From positions 1,550,001-1,614,000 of the forward strand of contig NZ_LS483431.1 of the NCBI RefSeq assembly GCF_900475935.1: DNA of 64,000 bases, in the 5' to 3' direction. Shown piece after piece: positions 1 through 8,455 of the stretch; within the stretch, counting starts at the first letter, position 1; every line of letters starts with the position of its first letter. The translations under genes were made by a program, and so were the position numbers. The stretch is from Campylobacter fetus subsp. fetus. GTDB taxonomy: Bacteria; Campylobacterota; Campylobacteria; Campylobacterales; Campylobacteraceae. The notes beneath the pieces were generated by a model. The model searched no databases. It worked only from the letters and a program-made list of their open reading frames with translations, and had not been told where the DNA came from.

Positions 1-278
1 ATGATTTTCCTTTTAAACAAGAAGAATTTGATCTTGCTATTTCGTTGACAACTTTGCATAATCTTAAAATTTACGATCTTAAAAATGCGCTACAAAACAT
101 AAATTTAGTCGCAAAAAATAAATTTATAGTAGTAGAAAGTTACCGAAATGAAAAAGAACTTTTTAATCTTGAATGCTGGGCGCTAACTTGTCAAAGCTTT
201 TTTAGCAAAGACGAGTGGGAATGGTTATTTAAAGAATTCGGCTATAATGGCGATTATGAATTTATATATTTTGAGTAG
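1..278 (+). CDS. Class I SAM methyltransferase, C-terminal fragment (cut by window edge)
   Basis: The frame is open from base 3 with no stop, so the gene starts before the window and only about 92 C-terminal residues are visible. The visible part reads like the end of a small class I methyltransferase of surface-glycan loci: the stretch before residue TTLHNL resembles motif 'FPF..EEFDLAISLTTLHNL', followed by 'VVESYRNE' and an aromatic end 'EWEWLFKEFGYNGDYEF'. The SAM-binding glycine motif lies upstream and cannot be checked. It precedes the radical SAM gene by 53 bases and is probably in the same operon. The substrate is unknown. Confidence 0.6.
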   Translation, partial: DFPFKQEEFDLAISLTTLHNLKIYDLKNALQNINLVAKNKFIVVESYRNEKELFNLECWALTCQSFFSKDEWEWLFKEFGYNGDYEFIYFE

Positions 279-331
279 GAATTTAATAATAAAATTATGA
301 AAAATAATAGCAGCCTAAAGAGAGTAAATTA

Positions 332-1393
332 ATGGGTTTATTATATACAAAATACAAAATGTTCCACTATCCAAAAAAGATTGACTCTTTGAATACGGAT
401 GAGATATTGCCTCCTCTTCAAGTAAGAATCAAACCTACCAATGCTTGCAATCATGATTGTTGGTACTGTGCATATAAAGCTAGCAATCTTCAACTCGGAA
501 AAGATATGATAGTTAAAGACTATATACCAAAAGATAAGATGTTTGAAATAATAGATGATCTTGATAGTATGGGTGTAAAAAGTATAACTTTTAGCGGAGG
601 TGGAGAGCCTCTATCTTATAGATATATGACTGAAACTTTAGAAAAATTAAGCAAAACAAATATCAAATTTGCAAGCCTAACAAACGGTTCAAAACTAAAT
701 GGAGATATAGCAAATCTATTTTCTAAATTCGGAACTTGGTTGAGAGTAAGCATAGACGGATTTGATGATGAGAGCTATGCAAAATATAGAAATGTAAAAG
801 TCGGAGAGTTTAGTAAAGTAATTAAAAATATGAGCGAGTTTAGTAAGTTAGGGGGGAAATGTTTATTAGGAGTGTCTTTCATAATAGACGACAAAAACTA
901 CTCTCATATATATGATGTTTTACACTTATTTAAAGATATAGGCGTAAGAAGCGTGAAATTAAGTCCTTGCATAGTATCAAATGATGCTGCTAAAAATAAT
1001 GAATATCATAGTAAAATATTTGATAATGTTCAAAAAGAGATATATAAGTCTATGAATTTAACCGACGGCAACTTTGAAATTTACAATTCATACCACCTTT
1101 TAGATACTAAATTTAAAAAAGATTACGACTGGTGCCCAATGCTGCAAATTCTTATGGTTATAGGAGCAGATCAAAACGTATATGCATGCCAAGATAAGGC
1201 TTATAATCTTGATAGCGGACTATTATTTAGCATAAAAAATAGAAGCTTTAAAGAGGCATGGAGTGCAGACAAAAGTAGTTTTTACAAAATCAAACCGTGT
1301 GAAGTATGCAATCATCACTGCGTATCAAATGAAAAAAACAAGATCTTGCTTGAGTATTTAGGCGCGGACAAAGAACATCTAGGATTTGTATAA
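332..1393 (+). CDS. Radical SAM protein of the glycan locus
   Basis: This 353-residue protein has the radical SAM cluster motif CxxxCxxC at Cys39, Cys43 and Cys46 ('CNHDCWYC'), a 'SGGGEPL' SAM-binding strand near residue 88, and later cysteines near 264, 281 and 318-325 ('CEVCNHHC') that look like a SPASM/twitch-type auxiliary iron-sulfur site. Family members use S-adenosylmethionine to start radical chemistry; the substrate cannot be read from the sequence. The stop codon overlaps the start of the following SDR gene by one base. A G6 run at 851-856 lies in frame and is too short to be a likely switch. Its setting suggests modification of a nucleotide-sugar or a glycan. Confidence 0.75.
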   Translation: MGLLYTKYKMFHYPKKIDSLNTDEILPPLQVRIKPTNACNHDCWYCAYKASNLQLGKDMIVKDYIPKDKMFEIIDDLDSMGVKSITFSGGGEPLSYRYMTETLEKLSKTNIKFASLTNGSKLNGDIANLFSKFGTWLRVSIDGFDDESYAKYRNVKVGEFSKVIKNMSEFSKLGGKCLLGVSFIIDDKNYSHIYDVLHLFKDIGVRSVKLSPCIVSNDAAKNNEYHSKIFDNVQKEIYKSMNLTDGNFEIYNSYHLLDTKFKKDYDWCPMLQILMVIGADQNVYACQDKAYNLDSGLLFSIKNRSFKEAWSADKSSFYKIKPCEVCNHHCVSNEKNKILLEYLGADKEHLGFV

Positions 1394-2107
1394 TGAAAAC
1401 AGCAATAGTTACAGGAGCCAGCAGGGGCATAGGAAGAGCTATAGCAAATGAACTTTTAAATAGAGGTTATTATGTTATATCGATAGCTAGAAATTTTGAC
1501 AATGATACAAAAACAATGCAAAATCAAAAATGCATAAGCTTAGATCTTATGAAAAATAGTGCAATAGATGAGCTAAAAGCACAGATAAAAGACTATGATA
1601 TAAATACCATAATTCATAATCTTGGCGGAAAAATTAACGAAGATAATCAACCCCTAACTAGTCAGGCACTAAAAAACAGCATTCATTTTAATTTAGGAAT
1701 AGCAGTAGATATAAATAGCCTTTTAATACCTAAAATACAAAATTCTTCCATAGGGGGGGGGTAGTGTAGTATTTATCTCTTCAGATAGTGCTAAAAACGG
1801 TAGAGCCGCTCCGGCGTACGTAGCTAGCAAAGCAGCATTAAATGCATATATGAAATCCTGCGCAAGGTATTATGCTAAAGATAATATAGTATTTTTTAGT
1901 GTTTTACCGGGCATCGTATATTTTAAAAATAGCGCATGGGATAAGAAAAAACAAACCGATCCAAATACATTCAATCAAAAACTACAAAATAGCATATTTA
2001 AAGAATTTGCAACACCTAATCATATAGCAAATTTCGTATTAAGTATGTTAAACAGCAATAATAAATTTATAAATGGCGGAGAATTTATCATAAATGGCGG
2101 AGAATAA
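1393..2107 (+). CDS. Short-chain dehydrogenase/reductase, phase-variable, OFF in this sequence
   Basis: The first frame (1393-1764) carries an SDR N-terminus with the NAD(P)-binding motif 'TGASRGIG' and 'IIHNLGG'. It runs into a G9 tract (1753-1761) and stops at once (TAG 1762-1764). The second frame supplies the rest: 'VVFISSDSAKNGRAAPAYVASKAALNAY' holds the catalytic Ser and Tyr-x3-Lys, and the protein ends with 'NGGEFIINGGE'. With eight Gs the two frames join as SSI-GGG-SVV, giving an intact enzyme of about 237 residues. I therefore read it as switched off by slipped-strand mispairing, not as a decayed gene. The 3' end overlaps the next gene by 14 bases. The substrate is probably a sugar intermediate. 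Confidence 0.85.
1753..1761 (+). repeat. Poly-G phase-variation tract, G9 (gene OFF)
   Basis: Nine Gs inside the SDR gene. G9 gives an immediate TAG; G8 restores the full reading frame. Confidence 0.9.
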
Positions 2108-3053
2108 TTTAGAACAAAAGAAAAAAGAGATAAAAGAACGTTTTAATTTTAATAAATTTGAAGATTATATCAAATTTCCAAAATACTTTGAGTTCGAAAC
2201 AGTCAATGCATGTAATGCAAGATGCAAAATGTGTACCGTGACTCAGTGGGATGGATACGATCAAAAGGACAAATTTAAAAGAGTGGTTAGCGACGAGTTA
2301 TGGAATAAATTTGTTAAAAACGTACAACCGTACAGCAAATGGATAGAAAAAATTACGCTTACAAGAGATGGTGAAACTCTTTTGGATAGCAAAATTGCAC
2401 ATCGTATAAATGAGCTTAAAAAGGCGGGTATCAAACAAGTAGTAATTGTAACCAATGCATCTTTACTAAGCCAGAAAAAAAGTATAGAGCTATTGAACTC
2501 TGGATTAGATGAAATAATGATCTCTATAGACGGTTTTACGAAACAGACCTATGAAAGTATAAGAATAGGATTAAAATATGAAAAAGTACTTCAAAACACA
2601 TTAAATTTTATCAAAATAAGAGAAAAGCTAGGTGTTAACACGACAATGAGAATTAGGCTAATAGAACAAAAAGAAAATATGAAAGAGATAGATAATTTTA
2701 TTAAATTTTGGAAAAATAATACAAGAAGCAGCGATCAAGTATATTCAATGGCGCTCCATAGCTGGGGAAATCAACTTATAAAAGAAAATGAAGAAAAAGT
2801 TAAAGAGTGGGGTAAAAAAGCATGCATATCGCCTTTTTCATCAATGGCTATACATTTTGATGGAAGAGTTGGAATGTGCGGCGTAGATTTTAACTGCAAA
2901 TACAAAACAGGGGATTTAAATTTAAATAGCATAGAAGAAATTTGGCGCGGTGAAATATTCAGTGCTATACGATCTAATCATTTAAACTCTAATAGAAATG
3001 CTTATGAACTATGCAAAGGCTGCAATCTTTGGGATAGAGTATATAAAAAATAA
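2094..3053 (+). CDS. Radical SAM / SPASM protein
   Basis: This 319-residue protein has the radical SAM motif at Cys40, Cys44 and Cys47 ('CNARCKMC'). The C-terminal half carries SPASM-like cysteines ('KKACISPFSS', 'GRVGMCGVDFNC', 'CKGCNLW'), expected to hold auxiliary iron-sulfur clusters. It is clearly paralogous to the radical SAM gene at 7379: both share 'DYIKFPKYFE.ETVNACNA', 'RIMS/RVVSD' and the ending 'CKGC..WD..Y'. Unlike that paralog it has no poly-G tract; the equivalent loop reads 'EKLGVN'. It starts at an ATG 14 bases inside the end of the SDR frame, so translation may be coupled when the SDR is ON. The substrate is unknown. Confidence 0.8.
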   Translation: MAENNLEQKKKEIKERFNFNKFEDYIKFPKYFEFETVNACNARCKMCTVTQWDGYDQKDKFKRVVSDELWNKFVKNVQPYSKWIEKITLTRDGETLLDSKIAHRINELKKAGIKQVVIVTNASLLSQKKSIELLNSGLDEIMISIDGFTKQTYESIRIGLKYEKVLQNTLNFIKIREKLGVNTTMRIRLIEQKENMKEIDNFIKFWKNNTRSSDQVYSMALHSWGNQLIKENEEKVKEWGKKACISPFSSMAIHFDGRVGMCGVDFNCKYKTGDLNLNSIEEIWRGEIFSAIRSNHLNSNRNAYELCKGCNLWDRVYKK

Positions 3054-3076
3054 TTGCTATAAAAGATAGTTTTTGA

Positions 3077-3082
3077 TATAAT
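3077..3082 (+). promoter_or_regulatory. Candidate sigma70 -10 box
   Basis: TATAAT preceded by TTTTGA, 27 bases upstream of the TTG start of the WbuC-like gene. The same TTTGATATAAT context recurs near 8408 and 39925, which fits the extended -10 promoters usual in Campylobacter. Confidence 0.55.
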
Positions 3083-3108
3083 CAGCCAAAAAAACAGAGG
3101 GTAAGATC

Positions 3109-3555
3109 TTGATACTTTCGGAAAAAACGGCAGATAAAAATGCAAAAACTCCAACATTTTTTATTGGTGAATGCGGCTCTATATCCGAGCAAAATATTAA
3201 TGAACTAAAAAAATATGCTTTGAAAAATAACACCACAGCAAGACTTAATCTATTTTCTGATAGTACGGATTTATTGCAATATATGTTAATTTTTCATCCC
3301 TATAAAAAAGATATCAAATGCCAAAAATTTATAGAACAATCTTCAATATATATGGCGCTGGATGGGAATTTCAGCATTACTCTATATAATGATGATATGA
3401 GTATAAATAAAGAATTTGTATTAAATAAAAAATTAAATAAAACAGTAAGAATACCAAAAAATACATTCTACAAAATGGAAATGATAAGCGATCAACTGCT
3501 TTTCATAGAAATTAGAAATGGGCCTTTTAAAAGAGAAAATCAAATAATTATTTAA
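3109..3555 (+). CDS. wbuC: WbuC-family cupin-fold protein
   Basis: This 148-residue protein resembles the WbuC family of small cupin-fold metalloproteins found in O-antigen and flagellar glycan loci. It contains 'TARLNLFSDSTDLLQYMLIFHP', a typical WbuC core with a conserved His before the cupin barrel, then 'ALDGNFSITLYNDDMSI' and 'IPKNTFYKMEMIS'. The start is TTG, supported by a GAGGG Shine-Dalgarno sequence at 3097-3101 and a TATAAT box upstream. WbuC proteins have no firmly established reaction that I know of, so the role in sugar modification is inferred from context. It lies between the SPASM gene and a C-methyltransferase. Confidence 0.7.
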   Translation: MILSEKTADKNAKTPTFFIGECGSISEQNINELKKYALKNNTTARLNLFSDSTDLLQYMLIFHPYKKDIKCQKFIEQSSIYMALDGNFSITLYNDDMSINKEFVLNKKLNKTVRIPKNTFYKMEMISDQLLFIEIRNGPFKRENQIII

Positions 3556-3563
3556 GGAATAAT

Positions 3564-4835
3564 ATGTCAGAAAAACCATATAAAACAGATATTTGTAGGT
3601 TATGCGGAGAAAAAATGCAAGAAGTTGTACAGTTATCTCCTAGCCCAATAGGCGATATTTTTAAAGATACAAAAAAAGAAGCAGCCAAACTAACAATATG
3701 CGAATATAATTTACTGCATTGCAAACAGTGCAATAATGTGCAAATATCAATAGATCCGACAAGTAATATTTATAAAGATTATATATATATCTCTAGCACA
3801 TCAGTTGATTTACAAAATCATTATAAAGCATTAAGCGGAAAACTAGTAAATGAATTAAAAAAAGAACATGCATTTATAGTTGAATTTGGTAGCAATGAAG
3901 GACTACTTTTAGAACTAATCAATGAAGAACTAACAAGAACATCTATGGGGGGGGGTATTACAAAAACATGGGAAATACTAGGTATAGATCCCAGCCCTAT
4001 GGCGGCAAAAATGGCTAATCAAAAAGGTATTCCTACTATAAATGATTATTTTAATCAAGATTTAGCTAAAAAAATCAGCTTAGAAAAAGGCAAAGCAGAC
4101 CTAATAGTAGCAAATTTTGTTATGGCAAATATATCAGATATGTACTCTATAGCTAAGTCTATAAATGAACTGTTAGATAAAGATGGTGTTTTTGTTTTTG
4201 AAACTGGATATTTATGCGATATATTAAGATTTAATCTTATAGATACGATATACCCAGAACATCTAAACTACTATAGTTTAAGCTCTTTAAAAAAGTATTT
4301 AGAAAAGTTTGGACTGCGTATATTTAGAGCCGAAAATACTACTGCTAAAGGGGGTGCATTGCGCGTATGGGTATGCAAAAATGAGGCCAAAATAGCTTTG
4401 GAAAATAGCGTGCAAATAATAATGGATATGGAAAATAACTTTTTTTCAAACCAAAATATATTCAAAGACTTCCTAAACAGATTGAGTAAATTTAAAGTAG
4501 AGGTAAAGAATTTAGCTAAACAGATAAAAGATAAAGAAAAACTCTTAGTTTATGGGGCTAGTATAGGCTGTATAGTTATGATAGAGCAGTTTGAGCTTGG
4601 AGAAAAGATAGATTATCTCATAGATGACAATGAACTTAAGATAGGGAAATTTAGTCCTAGCCGAGCTATAGAAGTAAAATCAAGTGAGTTTTTACTGCAA
4701 TCAGGAGTAAAAAATGTAATAAATTTAGCATGGCGTTTTTGTGAGCCTATAAAACAAAAAAATAAAAAATTTTTAGAAAATGGCGGTACAATTTATAATA
4801 TAAATTTAAAAAATCTAAAGATCGATAAGGTATAA
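3564..4835 (+). CDS. Sugar C-methyltransferase-like protein, phase-variable, ON
   Basis: This 423-residue protein has the three-part layout of NDP-hexose C-methyltransferases: an N-terminal zinc knuckle (Cys11, Cys14, Cys53, Cys56), a central SAM domain ('VEFGSNEG', then 'LGIDPSPMAA' and 'DLIVANFVMANI'), and a C-terminal Rossmann-like domain ('LLVYGASIGCIVM...DYLIDDN'). A G9 tract at 3947-3955 lies between the SAM motif and 'LGIDPSP' and encodes Met-Gly-Gly-Gly; the present length keeps the frame open, so the gene is ON. The usual product would be a branched, C-methylated deoxysugar. It is followed two bases later by the aminotransferase gene. Confidence 0.8.
   Translation: MSEKPYKTDICRLCGEKMQEVVQLSPSPIGDIFKDTKKEAAKLTICEYNLLHCKQCNNVQISIDPTSNIYKDYIYISSTSVDLQNHYKALSGKLVNELKKEHAFIVEFGSNEGLLLELINEELTRTSMGGGITKTWEILGIDPSPMAAKMANQKGIPTINDYFNQDLAKKISLEKGKADLIVANFVMANISDMYSIAKSINELLDKDGVFVFETGYLCDILRFNLIDTIYPEHLNYYSLSSLKKYLEKFGLRIFRAENTTAKGGALRVWVCKNEAKIALENSVQIIMDMENNFFSNQNIFKDFLNRLSKFKVEVKNLAKQIKDKEKLLVYGASIGCIVMIEQFELGEKIDYLIDDNELKIGKFSPSRAIEVKSSEFLLQSGVKNVINLAWRFCEPIKQKNKKFLENGGTIYNINLKNLKIDKV
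3947..3955 (+). repeat. Poly-G phase-variation tract, G9 (gene ON)
   Basis: Nine Gs after AT and before TA, in frame within the C-methyltransferase gene. Confidence 0.9.
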
Positions 4836-4837
4836 AA

Positions 4838-5905
4838 ATGATTAACTGGTGGAGCAATAATTTTGATGAAAAAGAGATAAAAGCTGTGAGTGATGCCATA
4901 TTATCAAAATGCATCTCTCAAGGAGATATAACAGACAAATTCGAAAAAGAACTGGCAAAATTTTTACAAGTTCCATACTGCATATGTGTGCCAAACGGAA
5001 CTCAAGCCATAACACTTAGCTTTATGGCGTGCGGAATCGAATATGGCGATGAAATCATAACATCAAATAGAACTTTTATAGGCACGGCTCACGCCGGTTT
5101 AATACTTGGCGCTAAAATAGTTGCAGTAGATGTAAAAGACGATATGAGCATAGATTATAATTTAATTGAAAACAAAATTACAAATAAAACTAAACTTATA
5201 GTTCCGGTGCATTTAAATGGGATAGCAAACGATATGGAAGCTATAAGCAAAATTGCAGATGATAATAAAATAACAATAGTTGAAGATGCTTGTCAAGCTT
5301 TTGGATCAAAATATAACGGAAAATTCTTAGGCACATTTGGCAGATTCGGATGTTTTTCTTTGGGTATAGCCAAAGTTCTTAGTACTGGACAAGGCGGAGT
5401 TGTAACGGCTAATAACGAAGAAGACTATAAGCTATTACAAAAAATACGAAATCAAGGCGTATTTGATGTAAGAAAAGAGCAAAACTATGGTATTAAAGCA
5501 TTTAACTTTAAATTCAATGATATGCAAGCCGCAATAGGTCTAGCTCAACTTTCAAAAATTAATGAAAAAATAGAAACATGCAAAGATATTTATCAAACTT
5601 ATAAAGAGAAGTTAGATGGAAAAATCAACTATGTTCAATGTAACTTAGAATCAACTATGCCTATGAGATTTTTGGTATTGCATCAAAGAAATCAAGAATT
5701 GAAAGAATGGCTTATGAATCAAGGTATCGGTTCTTCTCTTGATGCACCTTCTCTTAATCTATGTCCGCATTTAAATATAAGTGGAAAATATCCTATAAGC
5801 AATAAATTCCATAAAGAGCTTTTGATACTTCCATCTGGTCCTAGTCAAAAAATATCAGATATAAATAAAGTAGCAAATAAGGTTTTAGAGTGGCTAGGTG
5901 TATAG
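4838..5905 (+). CDS. DegT/DnrJ/EryC1/StrS family sugar aminotransferase
   Basis: This 355-residue protein is a full-length PLP-dependent sugar aminotransferase. Visible family marks are 'NGTQAI' near residue 53, 'NRTFIGTAHA', 'VHLNG', 'EDACQAFGSKYNGKFLGTFGRFGCFSL', and the Schiff-base lysine at about Lys179 in 'GIAKVLSTGQGG'. It would move an amino group, usually from glutamate, to a keto-sugar nucleotide. With the formyltransferase gene overlapping its 3' end and the acetyltransferase after that, it fits a pathway that makes an amino sugar and then N-acylates it. There is no poly-G tract. Which sugar is made cannot be read from the sequence. Confidence 0.88.
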   Translation: MINWWSNNFDEKEIKAVSDAILSKCISQGDITDKFEKELAKFLQVPYCICVPNGTQAITLSFMACGIEYGDEIITSNRTFIGTAHAGLILGAKIVAVDVKDDMSIDYNLIENKITNKTKLIVPVHLNGIANDMEAISKIADDNKITIVEDACQAFGSKYNGKFLGTFGRFGCFSLGIAKVLSTGQGGVVTANNEEDYKLLQKIRNQGVFDVRKEQNYGIKAFNFKFNDMQAAIGLAQLSKINEKIETCKDIYQTYKEKLDGKINYVQCNLESTMPMRFLVLHQRNQELKEWLMNQGIGSSLDAPSLNLCPHLNISGKYPISNKFHKELLILPSGPSQKISDINKVANKVLEWLGV

Positions 5906-6825
5906 TTTTAGGAACTAGCAAATTTACAGCGAGTCTCATATACGGTATTATAGATAGCTTAAATGAAGTATCTTGCGTCATTTCTATGCCTGATACTAGT
6001 AAGCCTAATAACCCATATGATCTAAAAAAAATTTGCAATAAGTTTGGGATTAAATATTATGAATTCGAAGATATAAATTCAGCAGAAGCTATAAATTTGA
6101 TAAAAAAGATAAATCCTAATTTCATAGTATCATCATGGCCAAAAATTATTAAAAATGAAATTTTGAATTTAGCTTATGTTATAGGAACTCATCCAACCAA
6201 CCTACCAAAAGATAGAGGCAGACATCCGCTTCACTGGAATATAATAAGAGGTATTAAAAAATCTAAACTAAGCTTCTTTAAAATGGATAAAAACGTAGAT
6301 AGCGGAAATTTACTGCTTCAACTAAAATATGCTATTTCAAAATATGATGATATAAATTCATTAAATCACAAAATAGAAAAATTAGCAAAAACTGGAATTA
6401 ATAAACTTCTATCTCGCAATAAAATGAAAGAGATAGCTCAAAGCGGCAATACAAACTATCTAAGAGCTAGAAATATACATGACTGCTTAATAGATCCTAG
6501 AATGGAGTATAAAACAATAGACCGCATAGTAAGGTCATTTACTAGTCCATATCCATGCGCTAAGCTAATAGTAGAAAATCAAATTTTAAATATAAAAAAA
6601 TGCTGTTTAATTGAAAAAGGAGATAAATTAGGCTACGGAAAAATCTTAAAAGAAAGTACTAATTTTATAATTTTTCAATGCAGCGATAGCGTGATTAAAC
6701 TATCTTTAGAAAGTGGATCAAAATATAGTTATATGGGGGGGGGTGGATACAAACTCCAAGTTTTTATATCCAAAAATATTCCATCAAACTATAGCTCGAA
6801 TTTGTCAAAAAAAGGTATGATATAA
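5890..6825 (+). CDS. Formyltransferase-like enzyme (sugar N-formyltransferase), phase-variable, ON
   Basis: This 311-residue protein starts with GTG and overlaps the aminotransferase gene by 16 bases. It has the formyltransferase fold of methionyl-tRNA and sugar N-formyltransferases: 'CIVLGTSKFTASLI' at the N-terminus, 'INPNFIVSSWPKII', the folate/catalytic segment 'GTHPTNLPKDRGRHPLHW', and 'DSGNLLLQ' with the catalytic Asp. The usual Asn two residues before the catalytic His appears as Gly here. A C-terminal barrel-like domain carries a G9 tract at 6735-6743 encoding Met-Gly-Gly-Gly, currently in frame. Its position after the DegT gene suggests N-formylation of the amino sugar. It is too short and too divergent to be the housekeeping Fmt. 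Confidence 0.78.
   Translation: MARCIVLGTSKFTASLIYGIIDSLNEVSCVISMPDTSKPNNPYDLKKICNKFGIKYYEFEDINSAEAINLIKKINPNFIVSSWPKIIKNEILNLAYVIGTHPTNLPKDRGRHPLHWNIIRGIKKSKLSFFKMDKNVDSGNLLLQLKYAISKYDDINSLNHKIEKLAKTGINKLLSRNKMKEIAQSGNTNYLRARNIHDCLIDPRMEYKTIDRIVRSFTSPYPCAKLIVENQILNIKKCCLIEKGDKLGYGKILKESTNFIIFQCSDSVIKLSLESGSKYSYMGGGGYKLQVFISKNIPSNYSSNLSKKGMI
6735..6743 (+). repeat. Poly-G phase-variation tract, G9 (gene ON)
   Basis: Nine Gs after AT and before TG, near the 3' end of the formyltransferase gene, in frame. Confidence 0.9.
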
Positions 6826-7352
6826 TGGAAAAATTTATATCATACCTTTTAATAAAATTTAGCAACCATATATGTATACGATATAGAAGATGGATAGCAA
6901 TGCATTATCCTAACAAAGATGTAAGGTTGCATTTTTGGAAAATTTCAAGAGTGCAAATAGGCGACAACTCAGAAGCGGCAATGGGAATGCATGTTATAGA
7001 CGACTCTGATAATGAAAAATGCCAACTCATAATAGGCAAAAATGTATCAATAGCTGCTGGAGCAACGTTTGTGTGCTGCAGCGAACCTAGCTTTTCTGTA
7101 AATTTAAAAGAAATTTCATATGTAAAAGAAAATTTGATTAAAAAATCAACTATCACAATCGGGGATGACACATGGATAGGAGCTAATACCACTATATTAC
7201 CCGGAGTAAAAATAGGCAAATTTTGCATTATAGGAGCAGGATCTATAGTCACAAAAGATGTAGATGATTTTTCTATAGCAGTAGGAGTTCCGGCAAAAGT
7301 CATTAGAAAATTAAAGTTAACATCAAGTAATAAAATGTATAATTATGAATAA
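6825..7352 (+). CDS. Hexapeptide-repeat acyltransferase
   Basis: This 175-residue protein has left-handed beta-helix hexapeptide repeats: 'LIIGKNVSIAAGATF', then 'ITIGDDTWIGANTTILPGVKIGKFCIIGAGSIVTKDV' and the typical ending 'VGVPAKVIRKL'. This is the maltose/galactoside O-acetyltransferase-like subgroup, which uses acetyl-CoA on sugars. The start ATG overlaps the stop of the formyltransferase gene by one base, so the two are probably co-translated. It likely O- or N-acetylates a sugar intermediate or a finished glycan. The exact acceptor is unknown. Confidence 0.82.
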   Translation: MEKFISYLLIKFSNHICIRYRRWIAMHYPNKDVRLHFWKISRVQIGDNSEAAMGMHVIDDSDNEKCQLIIGKNVSIAAGATFVCCSEPSFSVNLKEISYVKENLIKKSTITIGDDTWIGANTTILPGVKIGKFCIIGAGSIVTKDVDDFSIAVGVPAKVIRKLKLTSSNKMYNYE

Positions 7353-7378
7353 TACACATACAGGAGATATCTAAATAT

Positions 7379-8362
7379 ATGAAAATAGACAATAAAGATT
7401 TAGATGCAAAAAAAGAAATTATCAAAAACAGATTTTCACTAAAAAATTTCAATGATTATATCAAATTTCCAAAATATTTTGAGGTAGAAACCGTCAATGC
7501 ATGTAATGCTCATTGTAAAATGTGCAGTATAGAACATTGGGAAGGATATCGAGATAAAAATAAATTTAAAAGAATTATGAGTGATGATACATGGAGTAAA
7601 TTTGTACAATACATAACACCATACTCACAATGGATAGAAAAAATTTCTTTAACTAAACTGGGAGAACCTTTGTTGGATTTTAAAATCCAAGATAGAATTA
7701 AAGATCTAAAAAAGTTAAATATAAAAAATGTAAGTATAACTACAAATGCTTCTCTTCTAAATGAAAACATATCGAAAAAACTTTTAGATTCTGGGTTAGA
7801 TGAATTAAACGTATCCATAGACGGGCTAAGCAAAGAAGTATATGAAGGCATAAGAATAGGTCTTAAACATGAAAATGTATATAAAAACACTATTCAATTT
7901 ATAAATATGAGAGATGGGGGGGGGTATCGCACATCTATAAGAGTAAGGTTAACTCAACAAGAGCAAAATCTTCATGAAATTGACGATTGGATAAATTTTT
8001 GGACAAGCAAAACAGATAAAAATGATAAAGTATATACAATGCCTCTGCTTACATGGGGAAATAGACTATTTAATGAAACACAATCAAAAATAGAGTTTAT
8101 GAGCAACAAAGCATGCAGCTATCTATTTTCCAGTATGTCGATAGACTATGATGGAAGAGTCGTATTGTGTTGTTCTGATTTCAATTCTATATTCGATTTA
8201 GGCAATATAAATGAGAAAACGATAAATGATATCTGGACTAGCAAAAAATATGAAACAATTAGAGAAATGCATTTAAATAATGAAAGAAATAAAATAAATA
8301 TATGCAAAGGATGCATGATTTGGGACAAGAGCTACACATCAAATAATACAAATAAAAAGTAA
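7379..8362 (+). CDS. Radical SAM / SPASM protein, phase-variable, ON
   Basis: This 327-residue protein is a paralog of the radical SAM protein encoded at 2094. The iron-sulfur/SAM motif is at Cys42, Cys46 and Cys49 ('CNAHCKMC'), and C-terminal cysteines ('NKACSYLFSS', 'GRVVLCCSDF', 'CKGCMIWD') suggest a SPASM domain. A G9 tract at 7916-7924 replaces the loop 'EKLGVN' of the paralog with 'DGGGYR' and is in frame, so the gene is ON. The proteins are alike at both ends and clearly duplicated, yet only one is switchable. The substrate is unknown; the neighbours suggest sugar chemistry. Confidence 0.82.
   Translation: MKIDNKDLDAKKEIIKNRFSLKNFNDYIKFPKYFEVETVNACNAHCKMCSIEHWEGYRDKNKFKRIMSDDTWSKFVQYITPYSQWIEKISLTKLGEPLLDFKIQDRIKDLKKLNIKNVSITTNASLLNENISKKLLDSGLDELNVSIDGLSKEVYEGIRIGLKHENVYKNTIQFINMRDGGGYRTSIRVRLTQQEQNLHEIDDWINFWTSKTDKNDKVYTMPLLTWGNRLFNETQSKIEFMSNKACSYLFSSMSIDYDGRVVLCCSDFNSIFDLGNINEKTINDIWTSKKYETIREMHLNNERNKINICKGCMIWDKSYTSNNTNKK
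7916..7924 (+). repeat. Poly-G phase-variation tract, G9 (gene ON)
   Basis: Nine Gs after AT and before TA, encoding Gly-Gly-Gly in the radical SAM/SPASM gene. Confidence 0.9.
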
Positions 8363-8407
8363 AATTAAAAAATATTTTATATAGATAAAAAACTTTACAT
8401 AATTTGA

Positions 8408-8413
8408 TATAAT
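8408..8413 (+). promoter_or_regulatory. Candidate sigma70 -10 box
   Basis: TATAAT in the context TTTGATATAATT, in the 93-base gap between the radical SAM gene and the first TagF-like gene; one of the few clear promoter candidates inside the island. Confidence 0.6.
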
Positions 8414-8455
8414 TAAAACTATATATACAATTTTATGTTAAATAAAGGTAGATAC

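Noticed and set aside
851-856. G6 run in the first radical SAM gene as a phase-variation tract
   Set aside because: It is only six bases long and followed by AAA, unlike the G7-G10 tracts; the frame is intact.
1393-2107. Decayed pseudogene of an SDR
   Set aside because: The only defect is the G-tract length; both halves are well preserved, so it is better read as switched off.
6905-7303. 132-codon reverse-strand frame opposite the acetyltransferase
   Set aside because: The + strand frame has a complete hexapeptide enzyme; the reverse frame has no recognisable domain or start signal.
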